The translations under genes and the position numbers were made by a program. Below are positions 20,701 to 30,599 of a stretch of DNA of 64,000 nt, piece by piece. The stretch comes from Parelaphostrongylus tenuis (taxonomy: Eukaryota > Nematoda > Chromadorea > Rhabditida > Metastrongylidae): positions 186,001 through 250,000 of the forward strand of contig JAHQIW010000413.1 of assembly GCA_019055375.1 (NCBI GenBank), written 5' to 3'. Numbering within the stretch: the first letter of the stretch is position 1; every line of letters begins with the position of its first letter. The notes beneath the pieces were generated by a model. The model did not search any database. It was not told where the DNA came from and saw only the letters and a list, made by a program, of their open reading frames with translations.

Positions 20701-23700
20701 CTCGAAAACGTTGGCTGGTAAAAGAAACTTACTATACTTGTCTCCCTCCAAAGTCAAGAAAAATTTTCTCCAAAAATCTAAAGCAGAAATTACATAACGA
20801 CCGTTCAAACATACAGTTTTGAACACGACCTCCTGAGGGATAACATCGCCATAAACGACGTCCCCTGTCGGTAAGTTTGTTTGCAGCAGACTCTGGTTTC
20901 TGTAAATGAAATATTGTTCTTTACCGTTATCCGAAGACAGATGAAGGAACGACTCCTTTCGCTGAGCAAGAATTTTTCATAAGAATTTTAGTAGTCATTC
21001 AAAAGCTTAAGTCTTTCGCTACTTCGCTACGTGGCCCTTTCCTGGAAAAATCGTTTGATTGGGCTGCTGTATTCAGATCGAAATTATGTTTGACAAAGGG
21101 CCGCGCGCGTTTGCTGTTACTTCGCTGGAAGCGCAAGAAGCATATGAGCGTTTAGAGGAAATTTCGTAGTATCAGAGTCACATATTTTTTCTGGAGTTTC
21201 TTTCAAAGTAGAGAAAAAATCTCGATTAAAGTACAAAAGCTGTACTCCACTATGCGTGGCGCTAACGCGATCGATCGATCGCCGTAAGGAATCCACTGCC
21301 AACCTCCCTCCTCCCAGCACGCATAGTAGCTAACAAACAAATGCGCCGCGTATGTGAAACCCCATTTAATTTTTCCTGTTACAGTGGTCTTTCCACATAA
21401 TAAGCGCAGCGTTGCAATCGTCGGAACTTACGCCATCGAACGGTTACTTATAAGTTGAGAAAATAGTTCTGTCCTGCAAGATATATACGTATGTGTAACG
21501 CAAAAATTTCCTCTCTGCTACAGCGTTGTAAAAACGCCTTTTCAAATAGCCATATAGCACAAAAGCCAGAGATTTTAGCTTTCAAACGATTACTAAAGCG
21601 CAATGAAAAGTTTTTGTCCGGAGAAAGGAGTCGCTTCTTCGCTCTTCCTTCATAACAAGACAAAAAAACCAAGAAGGTTCTGTGATTGGAAGTGGAAGAT
21701 CTGAGGTTCTAAGAGTAGACATCATGGTATGAAGTTATACCACTAAAGCACATGGGTAGGAGACAATGTAAGAATAAAGGATAAAGCTCTTGACGTCGAT
21801 CAGTCTCTGAGAGATGCACCATGCATCGATTCCATTCGTAGCATCGATAGAGGTGACTGAGCATATCTGGCTTTTCCGCTGAATCATGTGGCCTACTGAC
21901 CTATCAAGCCAGTTCTGCTATCCTCTCGGACAAAAGTGCTACCAATTCACCGATACCCTAAGGACAGAAAGCTTCGTGGGCCTTGTGGGTGGTATCGAAC
22001 ATCGGCTACGTATGAGTCGTAGAGCATCTCTTACCACTGCACCTCACGTGCTCCAAGAGGCATTTGAAAGAATGAGTCTAAGGACGGTTTTTTAACACAA
22101 TTTAGAGCATGAAAAAAATCTTAAATCAGAACTATCGACCTAATGTTCGATCACAGATACTGTCTACCTGATGGAAAATAACACTAGAAAAACCTACATC
22201 TTTTCATCCTTGGAAGTATCCTCGCATGCTCGTGCTATTTCCTCGCGTATTTTACGTTGTTGACGCCTAGAATGACCCAAACTAAGCAACAAGAACTCGA
22301 TAGTTGTTAAGAAAAACCATTTAAAACCAAAAACAAACGAATCCGGAAACCCACTCTTGCTGAAGATCTACTTCCGTGTTGAAAAGATTCGCATGCTGTT
22401 CATTGAGATCACGAATTTTATTGATCAGCACCAAGCGATCCTCTTTCAATTGCAACAGTTCGTTTGTTTTTGTCTTAAGTAGAGCCTGAAATAATTTACG
22501 TTGACGTCATCATGGATTCGACGGGGTTCAACTACGAAAACTGTCCCTCACCGACAAGGCTATCCATTCATCGTAGAGGGTTTGTTTATCGTCAATAGTT
22601 TTCTTCAGAGTGCATTCCAATTCACTGATACGTGCACAAAGCTTCTTATTTTCCTGGATAAGTTTGTCCCGCCTAAATTCATCGTGTAAACCAAGACTGC
22701 CAGATATTGGAAAGACTGATCTTCACTAGACGTCGGTATGAGTACTAAAAATATCTTATGAAGTGTTACTTTGCTTTAATAAGATTTGCACAAGACTGAT
22801 ATCTCTTCCTTCTTAACCGATGGCTGATGTTTCGACTACTTCACCTTCTTTAGCGCCTCGACGTACTACGGTTTCTTCTGATTGTGACGGAACAAATGAA
22901 AAACCGATCTCATTCACTGGGGAGGAACTTTCCATAGGAGTGTTAGTGACCATTCAAAAGTTGAGACATGAGGCTACAGCCCTACTTCGCCGGTTTTTCA
23001 AAACATCCTTGTATAACACTGCAACATGCAAAACAAAATCATGTTCCATAAAACCACGTATTTCTTCCCTTATCTTCCTTATAGTACTAGTACTCGAACT
23101 ATAGCACAAGCTTCTAAAAACTCAAAAATGTATCTGCATATAAAAAGCTCTTTAGATCTTTTGACCTTCTCTGGTCTTTTGATTAGTGCTTCATCCTCGC
23201 CGGATAGGCTCTTTCCTTAGACTATTAGTAGTCATCTGATAGCGCAATGTTTGCCGATTCGAGCAACGCGCTTATTTTCTGGAAATACGGTTCAGCAGGA
23301 AAAATAAGATCGAGTTTTACAATTTTGATAACGTTGTTTAACACGGCTATTCGACAAGAGGGAGAAGGGGGGGGGGTGACGCGGGACCATCGATTCAATC
23401 GGGAATTTTTTCCCCACTTTGGAAGAAACTACAAGTAAAACGATTGACTAAGATACTAGGAAAACTCCTCGACACATTGATTTGCTTTTCGGCTTAAAGC
23501 GAATGATACGCGTGATAAAAATGAAGGCAAAAGGCGAGTGTGAAACATAGTTTTGATCTGGCTACTACAGCGTTACAAAGGGTGTTTTAGAAAACCGACG
23601 ACGTGGAGCTGTAGCCTGAAGTCTCAGCTTTCGGATGGTTATTAGCATTCCTACAAAGAGTTCCTGTCCAGCAAATGATGTCGCTTTTTTCATTTGCCCT

Positions 23701-26700
23701 CTCCTAGTCAGAAAGAACCCGTACTACTTCCTACCATGCCTAATTATGGCGCCTTGTCTCAGATTCACAATATTTCGAGTACAATTAAGTGTGTAAACAC
23801 ATTGGCAACCGTTACCATCAAATTGCTTAGCAATAGATCTCTATACGATAGCTCTACTTCAAACTGATTTTACATTGAAATTTCACTAAATATGCAAAGT
23901 TACAGATATACCCAGTAATGTGAAGCGATGTGCAAAACTTTTGCCTAGGGCGGAACTCGAACTCACATCTCACTCTATCCGGGAGCGCGTGCTCTAACCC
24001 GTTGCGCTACTGACGCCCATATTGTCACTCTTTCTACGCTACAATGCATTTATATGTCAGCACGAAACCGTTTGGAATGAATGAATGAAATTCCAAACGT
24101 GGTTAGAGGCGCGCACAAGGTCAATAGTTCGATCTCGCGCTCATGGCTCACCAAGCCGTTCATCCCTCCGGGGTCGGTAAATTGGTACCAGACTGGTCCC
24201 AGACTTGTCTGGGAGGATAAGCAGCACTGACTCGGTTAAGAGGGAGGCCACCGCGAGTCATTGTAAAGGCCAGATATGCATTCAATCGCCTCAGACGAAG
24301 TCAAAAATCAAAGTCGAATGCATGGCATCGCTCAGGGATTGATCAACGCCGAGAGCTTTATCCTTTATCGTTATCCAACCGCTAAACAGTATCGCACATC
24401 ACTCTACGGCACTGGGTATATCCGTGATATCATACCAGCGCTAAATGCGGTTAAATAAGTATTCGATTTGATCATCCAAATATGCAGTGCTGACCGAATA
24501 ATTATATGTATGGCATGATACAGTACGTCTAGGCCTTGAGGAAAACAAAATGACCAATCCATTGGCCATCGATCTGAAGAAAGATATACGAACCTCGTAC
24601 GAGTTTCATTCGAAGCAAAAAGGGCTGCCAGATATGCATCGATCAGAACTTGCACAGCTTCTCCCAGGACCTACTATCTGTTGGCTCGCCATAAAAAGAA
24701 TAATTCTCTGTTCATCTTGATGAGCAAGTGCGATGTTGTTCGTAGTAGAATTTACTGGATACAAATCAGTGCAAAAAGAACGGTGGACGTTTCGACGACG
24801 CGGACTTTATCAGAGTTGTTTTGCTGTTTCTGAGTCTTCTACATGTTCACTGAAAACCACCAGCCAGCCTCACAGAGTTTTACATAAGGTAGAAATGTAC
24901 AAATTGTTCACAATATCCCACATTGCTATCTTACCCAAGACGTCCAAGAATACTGAGTGCTGTGCAAAACATTCTACTCTAGGCGAGATCAACCGCCGTG
25001 TCACCTATACCGAGGGAGAATCCAACTCCCGCTTAGGATCGAGCGTTTCGCATATCACTCAACATTCTTGGATGTATGATTACAACATGATAAAGTTGCT
25101 GAAGCGCATGTGGCGCAGTGGTTAGAGGTGTTCTGCGTCGCACACGACGTCAATGGTTCGATCTCGCGCTCATGGCTCACCAAGCTATCCATCCCTCCGG
25201 GGTCGGTAAATTGGTACCAGACAGGTCTCAGACTTGTCTGGAAGGATAAGCAGCACTGACTCGGTTCAGCGAGAGGCCACCGCGAGTCATTTTAAAGGCC
25301 AGATATGCATTCAGTCACCTCAAACGAAGTTAAAAATTGAAGTCAAATGCATGGCGCATCCCTCAGGGATTGATCATCGCCGAGAGCTTTATCCTTTTTA
25401 GCTTTGAAGTTTCTGAAAAGCAGAAAAGACGAATATTTTCTCTAGCTTATGGAAGACCCGTGTGGATGGCTAGTCTCCAATGAGTATCTGAAAACTTGAA
25501 TACAACAAAACAACCCTGAAGAAGGCGATACCGTCGAGACGTCCGTCATTAATCAATTGTACAGTCTTGTACCTAACCAATTCTATTAGCAATCTCATGC
25601 CGCTTAAACAGGATTTCTCGACTGACGCGATGATTTGCTTCCATGAAATCTACTTTAACGGCCAAGACGAAGAAAAAAGTAGCAGAAAAAAATGGCGAAA
25701 GAGAAACCCACTCTTTTGTCACGGTGGTAAGACTCGCTTCATATTTATCCAGCCGTTTATTGGCTTCTATCAGAGATTGATCATTACGGCTTTTTTGTTT
25801 ATAGACTTCGGCCAACTCCTCGCGTAACTGTTTCAATTCTTCTGATGGCGATGAAGTTGCATAAGAGCTAGAGAAAATCGAAATTCGAGAATAATTGTGT
25901 TAGTAAATGTCTCTCAACCAGAAAAAACTTGCCAAAATCTTCACCACTTAGATAATTAAGGTTATGCACTTAGGGCCAGGATAGACCAAAACTGACCAGT
26001 TGTCCTCCACGGACCCAAACTGGGTGCGTCCGCCAGCGTGGAAACGACTCTACCTTCTTGCCGCGATTAATCGCCGACAACAGTACTACTTTCCGCTGCA
26101 AGACCCGCAAATGAGCTCTCGACTGATTCCCGTGAAGTCTTGCAACGAAATGTAGTACTGCAGTAGGCGACTAACTGGGGCAGAGGAGGTGGAGCCGTTC
26201 CCACCCTGGCGTATGCTCCCAGTTTGGGTCCACGGAAGTCAACCGGTTAACCGGAGAACAAGATCTGGCTGTGAATGCCTCAATTCCCTCAGTTCATAGG
26301 CGAAAAAAGCTATCAAATCATTGAAAATTCCTGAAGGCTAAGAAATTATGCAATGTAATACGACTTATCATCCAGAAACCGGTCAGTAATAATGATCTTT
26401 AACAAGAATAAAGTTTGGATTCTACTGAAAAATCACTGAAAGCGGGAGACGGAAGATCAAACGGGGATAAACACTAGAGCAGTTACGATACTAACAGTCT
26501 TCAACAAGGACCCCGCTCCCATTTCTAACAGGAAAAAGAACAAAAGCAGGAAAGAAAGAAAAGAAAGGACGAAGAAAAAGTATGGAGTGAAAATTAGAGT
26601 AATAACCAGTCCTCTAGTCCTACATAGCTGTAAGAGTCGATGTTAACGCGTACTATTCTCTGTTAACCTTCCAAGGAGTATATGGCACATTTCGTACCAC

Positions 26701-27076
26701 GTCGCGCGACGTCAGATCTCCTCCAGCTACTGTAACCGCGGCGAAGGACCTCGTGTGAAAGCAGATGCAAGGAGCCACACATGCTTACACAAATAATGGC
26801 GGCGTTGCGTCTAATGAGAAGGTAGGCAGATAGCCAGAAATGCATGCACAGGCATGCAGACGCTGCGTGCTCGCGATTGCCGCGCAAGCGACGGCGCGAC
26901 GCCGCTTGCCTATCAATGGTGGTCCTCAAAGGGGTAATCAAGACACTGGATGAAAATAATAATAATTCAAAAAAGACAGAAAAATGTATAAAACTCCACT
27001 AACTCTACATGATTTGTCCTGTCCCGATGATCGAATCTTTTCCGGACTTTTGCCAACTCTTCAGAGATTCGACTAT
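17617..27076 (-). CDS. atg-16: ATG16 (ATG16L1-type) autophagy protein, 11 exons recognised, C-terminus missing
   Basis: ATG16 binds the ATG12-ATG5 conjugate and places LC3 lipidation on the forming autophagosome membrane. Exons in order run from coiled coil (25.9-22.2 kb) to WD40 (20.9-17.6 kb). Diagnostic matches are GGSDKRVRLW, ESRLLLGASNDHGVRLWNVD (human [17 protein letters not shown]), GHMDKVTSARFL (human GHSGKVLSAKFL), VVSGSNDRVIK, GHFDKKLRFWD (human GHFDKKIRFWD) and STRDDTLSIIDIRK (human [12 protein letters not shown]). Junction phases agree from 27004 through 20815. The 19537-to-19476 junction and the exon 18385-18581 need single-base corrections at A/T runs. The last WD repeats were not found. 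The N-terminal ATG5-binding helix is also not seen, so at least one 5' exon is missing. It is either an intact gene in error-prone assembly or a decaying copy. Confidence 0.88.
17764..17865 (-). CDS. atg-16: ATG16 WD40 exon (GHFDKK)
   Basis: Begins after ATGTTTCAG and reads GHFDKKLRFWDSENQQPIHT then MEMGGKVTSLDMSS. It aligns with human SGHFDKKIRFWDIRS...LGKITALDL, the strongest WD40 match to ATG16. Phase 1 at both ends; it joins the following exon in frame. Confidence 0.92.
18385..18581 (-). CDS. atg-16: ATG16 WD40 exon with frame breaks
   Basis: Begins after GTTTTCAG as TSFMGHMDKVTSARFL then VVSGSNDRVIK. After VIK the family sequence LWDVRSQRCMQF continues one base out of frame: the A-run (T-run at 18488-18492 on plus) has one base too many. 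The next family-like stretch, IDSSSICALSISSNGQYAY, needs another shift at the run 18450-18454 and a compensating one near 18389 to rejoin GHFDKK. With only the first correction the frame stays open to the donor near 18384, but reads an atypical hydrophobic stretch. Confidence 0.8.
18590..19340. other. ATG16 intron with tRNA-like elements
   Basis: Holds two plus-strand tRNA-like (family B) stret­ches, about 18951-19022 (GCAGCCTCAGTAGTGCAATG ... GGGTTCAACTCCG) and 19100-19187 (ending GGGTTTGACTCCCTTCTGGG). Both have B-box-like cores. Confidence 0.6.
19345..19476 (-). CDS. atg-16: ATG16 WD40 exon (GASNDHGVRLW)
   Basis: Reads VRNTLVGCNHAVTRLDFNAE then SRLLLGASNDHGVRLWNVDN and LRLV, 44 codons, then a GT donor in phase 0. 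It equals human [40 protein letters not shown] in register. The acceptor region is AGCAGAG; the exact first base is uncertain because the upstream exon appears to have an extra A. Confidence 0.92.
19537..19658 (-). CDS. atg-16: ATG16 first WD40 exon (NDGEVYDILW)
   Basis: After ATTTATTTCAG: EANDGEVYDILWLSTDMFAS then GGSDKRVRLWKIDQRTRPIK. It matches human DAHDGEVNAVQFS...LATGGMDRRVKLWEV. It ends AAAAC before GTGAG. With one A fewer (plus-strand T-run 19538-19541) it would join the next exon through a canonical CAG acceptor as RPIKQVRNTL. Confidence 0.92.
20060..20362. repeat. Palindrome P2: head-to-head tRNA-like pair in an ATG16 intron
   Basis: The minus arm at about 20061-20130 (GAATTAAACCCGCATTTCAT) and plus arm at 20287-20361 (GCATCGGTAGTGTAATTGGT) diverge. 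Inverted inner parts include CGCTCCTGTTCTGCC against GGCAGAACAGGAGC and CGACACAAGGCAT against ATGCCTTGCGTCG. Confidence 0.75.
20815..20899 (-). CDS. atg-16: ATG16 linker exon before the WD40 domain
   Basis: Acceptor ATTTACAG; reads NQSLLQTNLPTGDVVYGDVI then PQEVVFKT; strong donor GTATGTTTG. Phases fit both neighbours: upstream DEK-I and downstream EANDGEVY. Position and the PQEVVFKT-to-DGEV register match the human VRVPATALCVFDAHDGEV segment. Confidence 0.82.
20980..21700. repeat. Dispersed repeat family E, cluster in an ATG16 intron
   Basis: Recurrent pieces: CGCTACTTCGCTACGTGGCC, GTTACTTCGCTGGAAGCGCAAGAAG, a TTTTCTGGAGTTTCTTTCAA tract, GATCGATCGATCGCCGT, CTACAGCGTTGTAAAAACGCC. The same order returns at 33360-33720 and 46830-47330, so these are two or more copies of one longer degenerate element. 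Confidence 0.7.
21776..22054 (-). mobile_element. SINE-like family A copy
   Basis: Reverse-oriented relative of the 25104-25399 copy: tail AGGATAAAGCTCTTGACGTC, body CTACCAATTCACCGATACCC, head GCAGTGGTAAGAGATGCTC when read on minus. Diverged. Lies in an ATG16 intron. Confidence 0.75.
22198..22266 (-). CDS. atg-16: ATG16 basic exon after the coiled coil
   Basis: Acceptor ATTCTAG; reads RQQRKIREEIARACEDTSKD then EK before GTAGGT. It resembles human RRRQARLQKELAEAAKE, the segment that follows the coiled coil. Phases fit both sides. Confidence 0.88.
22355..22485 (-). CDS. atg-16: ATG16 coiled-coil exon
   Basis: Acceptor TTATTTCAG; reads ALLKTKTNELLQLKEDRLVL then INKIRDLNEQHANLFNTEVD and LQQ, with leucine heptads and Asn-Glu-rich helix. 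It ends in phase 2, completing E with the next exon. Aligns with human [23 protein letters not shown]. Confidence 0.9.
22552..22672 (-). CDS. atg-16: ATG16 coiled-coil exon
   Basis: Acceptor AATTTAG; reads RDKLIQENKKLCARISELEC then TLKKTIDDKQTLYDEWIALS before GTGAGG. It aligns with human [29 protein letters not shown]. Confidence 0.9.
22920..23720. repeat. Family E repeats in an ATG16 intron, with a G10 run
   Basis: Motifs AACTTTCCATAGGAGTGTTA, CATTCAAAAG, CCAGCAAATGATG, GTTTTAGAAAACCGACGACG recur at 31540-33900 and 46830-47650. A 10-G run lies near 23368. Confidence 0.7.
23947..24017 (-). repeat. tRNA-like element (family B)
   Basis: On minus: GGGCGTCAGTAGCGCAACGG (A-box-like), CGCGCTCCCGGATAGAGTGA, then GAGTTCGAGTTCCGCC (B-box-like), close to the right arm of palindrome P1. 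Confidence 0.7.
24098..24368 (+). mobile_element. SINE-like family A copy
   Basis: GTGGTTAGAGG then GTTCGATCTCGCGCTCATGG, the body GGGTCGGTAAATTGGTACCA, GAGGCCACCGCGAGTCATTG, and the tail GGGATTGATCAACGCCGAGA. The 5' few bases of the A-box are lost. Confidence 0.88.
25104..25399 (+). mobile_element. SINE-like family A, best-preserved copy
   Basis: tRNA-related head GGCGCAGTGGTTAGAGGTGT (A-box-like) and GGTTCGATCTC (B-box-like), a 200-bp non-tRNA body and the tail GAGAGCTTTATCCTTTTT ending in a T-run. Eight copies in either orientation occur in this window. Head and two-part promoter are those of a pol III retroposon; the partner LINE is not in the window. Confidence 0.9.
25712..25867 (-). 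CDS. atg-16: ATG16 coiled-coil exon (N-terminal part)
   Basis: Acceptor TTCTCTAG; reads SYATSSPSEELKQLREELAE then VYKQKSRNDQSLIEANKRLD and KYEASLTTVTK before GTGGGT. It matches human [29 protein letters not shown] in register. Phase 2 at its end gives TKE-RDKLIQE with the next exon. Confidence 0.9.
25986..26252. repeat. Foldback element, about 265 bp
   Basis: Left arm CCACGGACCCAAACTGGG ... CCAGCGTGG; right arm CCACCCTGGCG...CCCAGTTTGGGTCCACGG. Inner arms TACTACTTTCCGCTGCAAGA and TCTTGCAACGAAATGTAGTA also pair. No frame. It resembles family D at GGGTCCACGG only and is probably a distinct MITE. Confidence 0.8.
27004..27076 (-). CDS. atg-16: Candidate ATG16 5' exon
   Basis: Acceptor TGTATTTGCAG; reads SRISEELAKVRKRFDHRDRT then NHV; donor GA|GTTAGT. 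Its end phase (2) joins the next exon in frame. The charged helical character suits the region after the ATG5-binding helix, but there is no diagnostic match, so this is tentative. Confidence 0.5.
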
Positions 27077-27479
27077 CTGCAAATACATGTAATAATTTAT
27101 TTAGCACAATTCCTTTATGTAAATTCACGCCAATCCATTTTCTCAACCTTTGAGGGCAAGGAATTTTTCACTCTCTCTTCAGACTTTCAGCAGTCGTTCT
27201 ATAGCTCAAAAAACGTTAATTTCAATAAACTGTGCTTGGTATCTGAAAATCGATCGATGGCCTGAAGTGTTAGATATGTGGGAGCAACTTGATATTCAAA
27301 TGGGAGTTTTTTCTCCGCTTAGAAAAAATTCCAGACAGAACGAGTGACTCACACACTACGGAGTTTTCTCTGCACGTTCGTGTTTTTCGTAGCCTCAACC
27401 AGTTATACGCGCGTTAAAAATGAAGGCGCGCGACGGGAACGAAACCCAAATTCTGTATAGCACAGCGCGTATAGGGGGA

Positions 27480-27640
27480 TGTAGATGTCTCCGACAGGAT
27501 TGGCTAAAGACAGAGGTTTCTACCCGACCGACAAGACTATCAAGGCCGGCCGGAACAGGTGTATCGAGCTATACAGGAGCCCATTAACATACTAAATGAC
27601 ATGTTGGCCTAATCAATAATTATGAGATACAAAAAATTCT
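27480..27640 (+). repeat. Decayed hammerhead-element fragment
   Basis: Colinear with the unit: GGATTGGCTAAAGAC, ACCCGACCGACAAGA (relic of CCCGACTGACGAGA), GAACAGGTGTATCGAGCT, then CATTAACA and GACATGTTGGC. The core CTGACGA is CCGACAA, so it should not cleave. Confidence 0.7.
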
Positions 27641-27910
27641 CATAGATTATACAGATATTCACAAGCCCTAGTTGAGCAAAAAAATGCCCATCGAGTTTGA
27701 AACGTGGTCTTACATTCTCTGCCACACCACTCTATTCAGAACTTTTTAGGAGAAAAGTGTAGCACTTGAGAATTCTTATGTTTTTATTGCTTTTTGGCAG
27801 TGTTATGATGTTTCAAATCTACCTAAGAGATAATCTGATAATCTTCTAGACTCCTCAGTAGTACAGTGCTCTTCGAGTCACTCGATCCTTTGGGGATATA
27901 CCCCAACATA

Positions 27911-28140
27911 TTCACCTGTATTACTTGCCGTCCCACTGATCGTCGAATGACTCGAGCGGGCACCAGCAACACCTCCATTTTTTCCTATTGCGCGCAAGAG
28001 TAGCCCAGTGGGTCCTCCTCGCTCTATGGATTAGCTGAGTAACCTATCCTCCTTCTAGTCTTTCCATGAAGAGATCAAACCTTCGCGGCGGTGGTCTTCC
28101 TGTAGAGCGCTTGACATCCCGAGGAACCCAGAAAGAGGAA
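27911..28140. repeat. Dispersed repeat F, copy 2
   Basis: Same order of blocks as 16747-16995: GATCGTCGAATGACTCGAG, CAGCAACACCTCCATTTTT, AGAGTAGCCCAGTGGG, TGGTCTTCCTGTAGAGC. Confidence 0.8.
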
Positions 28141-28322
28141 TCACTACATATTACCTGAGAAAAGTGGTGAGCAGAAATGCGACCCGTGACCTCTGAATAT
28201 CAAATTGATTGTCAGCTAAAACTAGGTTTATAGAGCGAAATGCGCTTACCCGAGCAACTATGTAAGAGATTGGCGGCTGATAGCTATCATAGCGATACTG
28301 AGGAATGAGTGGTGGCGAAACG

Positions 28323-28393
28323 GTGCCTCGGTGGTGCAGTGGTAGCAAGCGCCCTCGCTATGGGTGAAAGTCTGGTTCGACTCCCGTCTGAGG
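28323..28393 (+). repeat. tRNA-like element (family B)
   Basis: GTGCCTCGGTGGTGCAGTGG with GTAGCAAGCGCC and TCTGGTTCGACTCCCGTCTG: A- and B-box-like. A weaker partial reverse arm lies at 28168-28200, so this may be an eroded head-to-head pair. Confidence 0.7.
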
Positions 28394-28610
28394 TCGAATC
28401 TCTGCTTACCAATCAATTATCTTCGGTGTATTCAAAACTGTAGTAATGGAAACGCCGAGATTTAGGCTCTGAATGACTGCTAGAAGTCTGGAAGAAGCGG
28501 GAGAGGCCTTGTACTATAAGGGCTGGGAGATCCAAAAGACGGGATTACATCATTTATTGAAGAACACAAAAATAATAAGCAGAATTCTTTCTCAAAGCAA
28601 AATGAAAAAG

Positions 28611-28895
28611 GATTAAGGATAAAGCTTTCGGCGTTGATCAATCCCTGAGGGATGCGCCATGCATTTGAGTTCAAACTTCGTTCGAGGTGATTAAATGCAT
28701 ATCTAGCTTTTACAATGACTCGCGGTGGCCTCCCGCTGGACCGAGTCAGTGCTGCTTATTCTCCCAGACAAGTCCGAGACCTGTCTGGTACCAATTTACC
28801 GAACCCGGAGGGATGGATGGCTTGGTGAGCCATGAGCGCGAGATCGAACCAGCGACTTCGTGTGCGACGCAGAGCACCTCTAACCACTGCGCCAC
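28611..28895 (-). mobile_element. SINE-like family A, well-preserved reverse copy
   Basis: Read on minus: GGCGCAGTGGTTAGAGGTGC, GTTCGATCTCGCGCTCATGG, body and tail GGCGTTGATCAATCCCTGAG in reverse. It matches 25104-25399 over its whole length. Confidence 0.9.
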
Positions 28896-29146
28896 AAAAA
28901 TTAAATAAAATAGGAAGCAGAAAACTCACAATTCTTGAAGATTGCAGCCCATGGTCGAATCGTGGCGTTCCTTGCCTCGAGTCGACGAAGAATCTCCTCT
29001 CTAAAACTAATTCCAAGAGATGTTGACGGCACGTGGTGCTCCATTCAATCAAAACGACGGTGGGCAATTTAATGCATTCGATTTTGAGTAGGACTCTGCA
29101 ATCATCGAAGTTGTTTAAAAATAAATAGATGTGACCTCCAAAAAGA

Positions 29147-29325
29147 GAGGCCGTGGCCGAGTGGTTGTGATGCTCGTTGCAGCGTGGGGCTAATCCTCAC
29201 CCCTCAACATCTCTCCGACAGTTGACAACGAACGCCCAAGGGATTGCCACAGCCAGGCACATCTCCTCGAGATTGCACGGAGACGTGCCCAATCAGTAAC
29301 GACGTTGAAGAATAAGACGAAAAAG
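29147..29325 (+). mobile_element. SINE-like family C copy
   Basis: Head GAGGCCGTGGCCGAGTGGTT (tRNA-Ser/Leu-like A-box), GATGCTCGTTGCAGCG, then GAACGCCCAAGGGATTGCCA and the tail GACGTTGAAGAATAAGACG. Family members share the head, the CAGCCAGGC block and a tail (A)CGTTCAAGAAGAAG. Confidence 0.8.
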
Positions 29326-29329
29326 AAAA

Positions 29330-29488
29330 GAACTGAATATTGGAAGTACTGGGATCTTAGCCTGGCCGTGGCGTTCCAAAGGACGTCCGCTGTTAACTGC
29401 CGGAGAGGAATGGGGGGGGGGGGGGGGGATGGGCTCGGCTTCACGCGCACCGCGACGAACATCACAACCACTCGGCCACGGCGCCATC
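29330..29488 (-). mobile_element. SINE-like family C copy, reverse, with a 17-G run
   Basis: Reverse of the preceding copy; head read on minus is GGCGCCGTGGCCGAGTGGTT. The poly-G run at about 29412-29428 corresponds to the C-rich middle of the family. The two copies form a head-outward inverted pair of about 340 bp. Confidence 0.8.
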
Positions 29489-29729
29489 GCAATAATAATT
29501 ATAATGAATAAATACACTAGCAGTTCAGAGGAACCCACTCGTTCAGGCGACGAGAGGGTGACGATATTCCTAGTACTAGTGATAGTACTAGTAGTCGTTG
29601 TTGTGAATCGACAGCTGACGTTTCGGCGACTTCCCTTCCTTCAGAGTCTGCAAGTACGACATGTTAGCCTGTTCGATACAGAAATCTCGTAAAATTTACG
29701 CAAATCAAGTACTAATGCCGAGGTTTCGG

Positions 29730-29905
29730 GGGGCCATAGCTGAGTGGTTGCGATACTCGTCGCGGCGCGCATGGGGTCGAACCCCACCCCACCACTCTCC
29801 GGCGCTCAACAACGAGCTCCCTGTGAGATGTCACAGGCAGGTGATCTTCGAGGTTGTAAGAAGACCCGCTCAACCACTAATGTACAACGTTCAAGAAGAA
29901 GATGG
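29730..29905 (+). mobile_element. SINE-like family C copy
   Basis: Head GGCCATAGCTGAGTGGTTGC, GTCGAACCCC, CACTCTCCGGCGCTCAACAA and the tail ACAACGTTCAAGAAGAAG. Confidence 0.75.
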
Positions 29906-30320
29906 AATAACTATTTCAATGCTAGAAGTCCTGAAAAAAAAGCGAAGACGGATCAATGAAGTGTCTAAAAATGCTGAATTTAATTAAAAAAAGGGGCTCT
30001 TGAGTTGATTATAAAAATATTTATGGAGAGAAAGAATAGAGGAGTGACAAGTTGCCAGGTGTTATCACAACCAGAGAGCTGGCTGCTGGTTCGATCCCCT
30101 CCCCTTCATACCCTCTTTCGATCAATAACGAAGGCCCCAGCTTGGCAAATCCGAGATCACGAAAGGAATCGTCTCGACCATGATTCACAGAGCAGACTGA
30201 ATTCTCAAGCAGCAGTCGAAAGAGGACGCGAAATTCTCGAATACGTTCGGGACGATGAATGCGAGGAAACTAATCGCAAGCAAGACGCTAGTGGAGACTT
30301 GAGGTTCCATCAATTTTCAA

Positions 30321-30392
30321 GCCTATGTCTAAGCCTGAGTCTAAGCCTAAGCCTAAGCCTAAGCCTAAGCCTAAGGCTAAGTCTGAGCGTGC
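30321..30392 (+). repeat. Interstitial telomere tract (GCCTAA)12
   Basis: Twelve consecutive hexamers, of which units 5-9 are perfect GCCTAA and the flanking ones carry one substitution each (GTCTAA, GCCTGA, GGCTAA, GTCTGA). GCCTAA is the complement of TTAGGC, the nematode telomere repeat. The plus-strand Ser-Leu frame here is a by-product. Confidence 0.9.
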
Positions 30393-30599
30393 CCCCGTAA
30401 TTCTTTACTTAAAAAATCAATTCATAAGGATACTTCACAAATTGATGGAGCCAGAACTATCCACGAGGGCCGAACGCAAGAAATGCTAAGATTCAGGGTT
30501 ATTTAGTAGTAAAAAGAATATTTATGGGAATAAGTGGACATGGGAGCCCCATTACCGCTTGGTGGTGGTGTGCTCCACTGACCCTTTCGGTGGGAGAGA

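Noticed and set aside
30005..30400. 131-codon plus frame
   Set aside because: It ends in the telomere hexamers (Ser-Leu repeats) and begins in repeat-derived sequence; no family match.
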